A DNA stretch of 64,000 bases from Clavelina lepadiformis. Lineage: Eukaryota > Chordata > Ascidiacea > Aplousobranchia > Clavelinidae. Location of the stretch: positions 13,578,001-13,642,000 of the forward strand of contig NC_135240.1 in NCBI RefSeq assembly GCF_947623445.1, given 5' to 3'. Positions 61,955-64,000 of this stretch are shown one piece after another (position 1 is the stretch's first letter; every line of letters starts with the position of its first letter). The notes under the pieces are model-generated. The model was not told the origin of the DNA and searched no databases. It worked only from the letters and a program-made list of their open reading frames with translations. Both the position numbers and the translations under genes were made by a program.

Positions 61955-64000
61955 ATGGTTGTAAATTATTCAAATGATCCCAGAAGCAGAGAAGATATGA
62001 CTCGCTTCATTGATTATTTCTTCATGTGTGGTTTAAATGTGTCAGAAGAACCAAAGCTCTATAAACATTTTGAAGAACCTTCACAAGGTATCATACATAT
62101 TATTCATCTATATACATTGTAAATTACACTAAGTATTACAGCAACCACAATCTCTCCAGTACATTGTTTGCTAGCAGCTATATACAAATGTTATGAAAGA
62201 ATATATTATAAGATGTGTTATCTTACTTTCTATATTATCTTCTATTATCTTACTTCATCGCTATACAGTTATTATTTAGAACAAGGGTCTGTAATTATTT
62301 TTTGGTGTGACCCAAACGTTTGGTGGGCATGATATTTTGCAATTTGTTTTTTTTTTAATTCAACACCTAGCACTGTTAGACTCTTTCATTTTAGTAAGGA
62401 TTGGGTCATTACCAACTTGAACACTTGAAATGCAACAACACTAAATAAATTTTGATGTCTTATGACTCAAAGTAGAAGGTCTGCTGACCCAAACTTGGGT
62501 TGCAATGATTCACTATTTGGCATTTGCGGACTCTTAATTTTGAAGATAGTTGTGGTTATTGAATGTGTCAAACGGCTGTTTTGAACACCGAAAAATTGCG
62601 TTGAATGCATAATAGTATTGTTGAGGAATACAGAACTACGGGTGTACCGCCATTGTAATAATTAATATATATATAAATATATATATACGCACATATTCTT
62701 TTAAACTTTACACTTTTTGCCTCCTGCACATTTGTGTTCTCCATTATGAAAACACCATTCATGTTGAATTTTCTTACAGTCAAATAGTATATAGCTTGGC
62801 AATACATATTTGTATATGATATCTGTTAATGTTGTTTGTATGCTCTATGTTTTAGACTAATTGAGAACTGTCTTAGATACTACACAACCAGCTAGAGATG
62901 ACTTAAAATACCACTTTTGAAGACCAATCAAGCGTAACATAATTTTTGAAGTTAATTATCTTGAAACAAGAATGAAAAAACAGTTTCTTTTTTAACAAAT
63001 GATGCAACAAAGCTAAATGTGACGTAACAAACAAGTGTACTCGTCTGTACCTTTAACATTCATGAATAAAAAATGTAATACTAATTACCCAACACTTTTA
63101 ATCATTGAACCTTTCAAAATCGGTTGACTCGACTCACATTGCAATGTAAAATGGATACCGCATGCTGCAGATTCGCAGGTTATTCTCCCAAATCTGATTT
63201 TTTGCAAACTGTATTTGGTCATATCATTTATTTTATACCATGGTACACATGTAAATAAGAAATCAACAGCCAAAGTTAAAGTTTTTGTTTGTAAAAATAT
63301 GTGATCAACTGATACCACGAAGACAGGTTGCAAAATATTTTTGTTCTTTATATTTAAGTGAAAAATAGATAATTTGTATTTTTTTCATTCGCCAACAATA
63401 TGACATGTTTAAATGTAAATCCTGATGCCTTGTTTATCAGGTGGACTACATTCATTAAGCGAAAGAACAACATTAACAAATTTAAATTTACATCCGGATA
63501 TTAAAATCTGTTGTTTGTATTTTCACGAATCAAAGTAATTTTCGATATTTCATGTCACTGCTCTAAACAGATTTTAATCACCATATACAGTATGTATCTA
63601 TGCATATTGAATATTGCTCTGTTGTGTTTCATTCATTCCCGCCTGTTGTATACCCTAACCAGTCATTCAAAGCGAAGCTTTCATTAATTTCTCAAAGTAA
63701 GCGCTTTGTCGTCACGCATCATAAATTTTTTTATTGCCATGCGAGTTTCTGCCAAGTCTATGATGAATGTCAAATTTGGGCTTTTTTCAGCAAAAATAAC
63801 CTGACCATTGGAATTCTTTTAAAAATTCTTTCACCAGTTTTCTCGCTTTAGTGCTCTTTGATGCACAAGTATTCCGTTACACACCCTATCAAGTTTATAT
63901 TCTTTTTGTTCTAGGTTTAAAAGGTAGAAGAATAATACCATCAGTTTTATGTCACTTTCCTAACGACATTTCTGACAATCCCTGGAGTTCTGCTGAGGTT
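61955..64000 (+). CDS. DENN-domain protein, first two exons, truncated by the window end
   Basis: DENN proteins are Rab GTPase exchange factors acting on membranes. Exon 61955-62087 and exon 63915 to the window end join in matching phase (CACAAG|GTATCA to TTCTAG|GTTTAAA). The protein starts MVVNYSNDPRSREDMTRFID, then YFFMCGLNVSEEP; after the junction it reads GRRIIPSVLCHFPNDISDNP. This order (DYF..CGL, then VL..(F/Y)P.....NP) is the start of the uDENN module, and the spacing is closest to what I recall of DENND5. An in-frame stop just before the ATG supports this start. Only about 73 residues are visible, so the subfamily is uncertain. Confidence 0.6.
62088..63914 (+). other. First intron of the DENN gene
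   Basis: 1.8 kb between two phase-matched exons, AT-rich, with an AT microsatellite at 62664-62687. Open frames within it have no support. Confidence 0.5.
62664..62687. repeat. AT dinucleotide-rich microsatellite
   Basis: Run of alternating TA interrupted by single extra A bases. Confidence 0.8.

Overview
This window is nuclear DNA of an animal. It is AT-rich, its genes are broken into many small exons with GT-AG introns, and every gene that can be assembled is a metazoan family: a CCN matricellular protein, an SLC9B-type Na+/H+ antiporter, a C-type-lectin receptor, an E2F transcription factor, a BTB protein and a DENN protein. Modest introns, AT-richness and many small DNA transposons fit an invertebrate deuterostome, and an ascidian tunicate is my first guess. 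The species is not determined. All gene models were spliced by eye from reading frame, splice-site dinucleotides and matching phases.

Layout. 1-5.8 kb: nothing recognised. 5.85-10.8 kb, minus: a complete six-exon CCN gene with a TATA box and TEAD-type sites upstream. 11.2-22.1 kb: mostly non-coding, with two candidate small secreted-peptide genes (14.8 kb plus, 16.9 kb minus). 22.2-28.3 kb, minus: a 13-exon SLC9B antiporter, 576 aa, with possible further 5' exons to about 29.06 kb. 29.7-30.8 kb, plus: a membrane C-type-lectin-like receptor with an ITIM-like tail, head to head with the antiporter. 31.4-39.3 kb: a transposon-rich stretch (MITE, degenerate LINE, short Ty3/gypsy-type LTR element with a tRNA-Trp primer site, 956-bp inverted-repeat element). 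40.6-46.5 kb, minus: an E2F1/2/3-type gene, nine coding exons, with an apparent U12 AT-AC intron; a non-coding first exon lies near 50.1 kb beside an inverted pair of E2F sites. 52.2-54.65 kb, minus: a BTB protein with a proline-rich region and two alternative C-termini, one carrying two NPF motifs. 56-61.2 kb: repeats and MITEs. 61.95 kb to the end, plus: the first two exons of a DENN-domain gene that runs out of the window.

The genes do not form a pathway. Local regulatory signals stand out: TEAD sites at the CCN gene (CCN genes are Hippo/YAP targets in vertebrates) and E2F sites at the E2F gene (suggesting autoregulation). The least familiar items are the BTB/proline-rich/NPF protein, the lectin receptor with the ITIM-like tail, the antiporter with Asn-Asp in place of Asp-Asp, and the secreted-peptide candidate near 14.8 kb.
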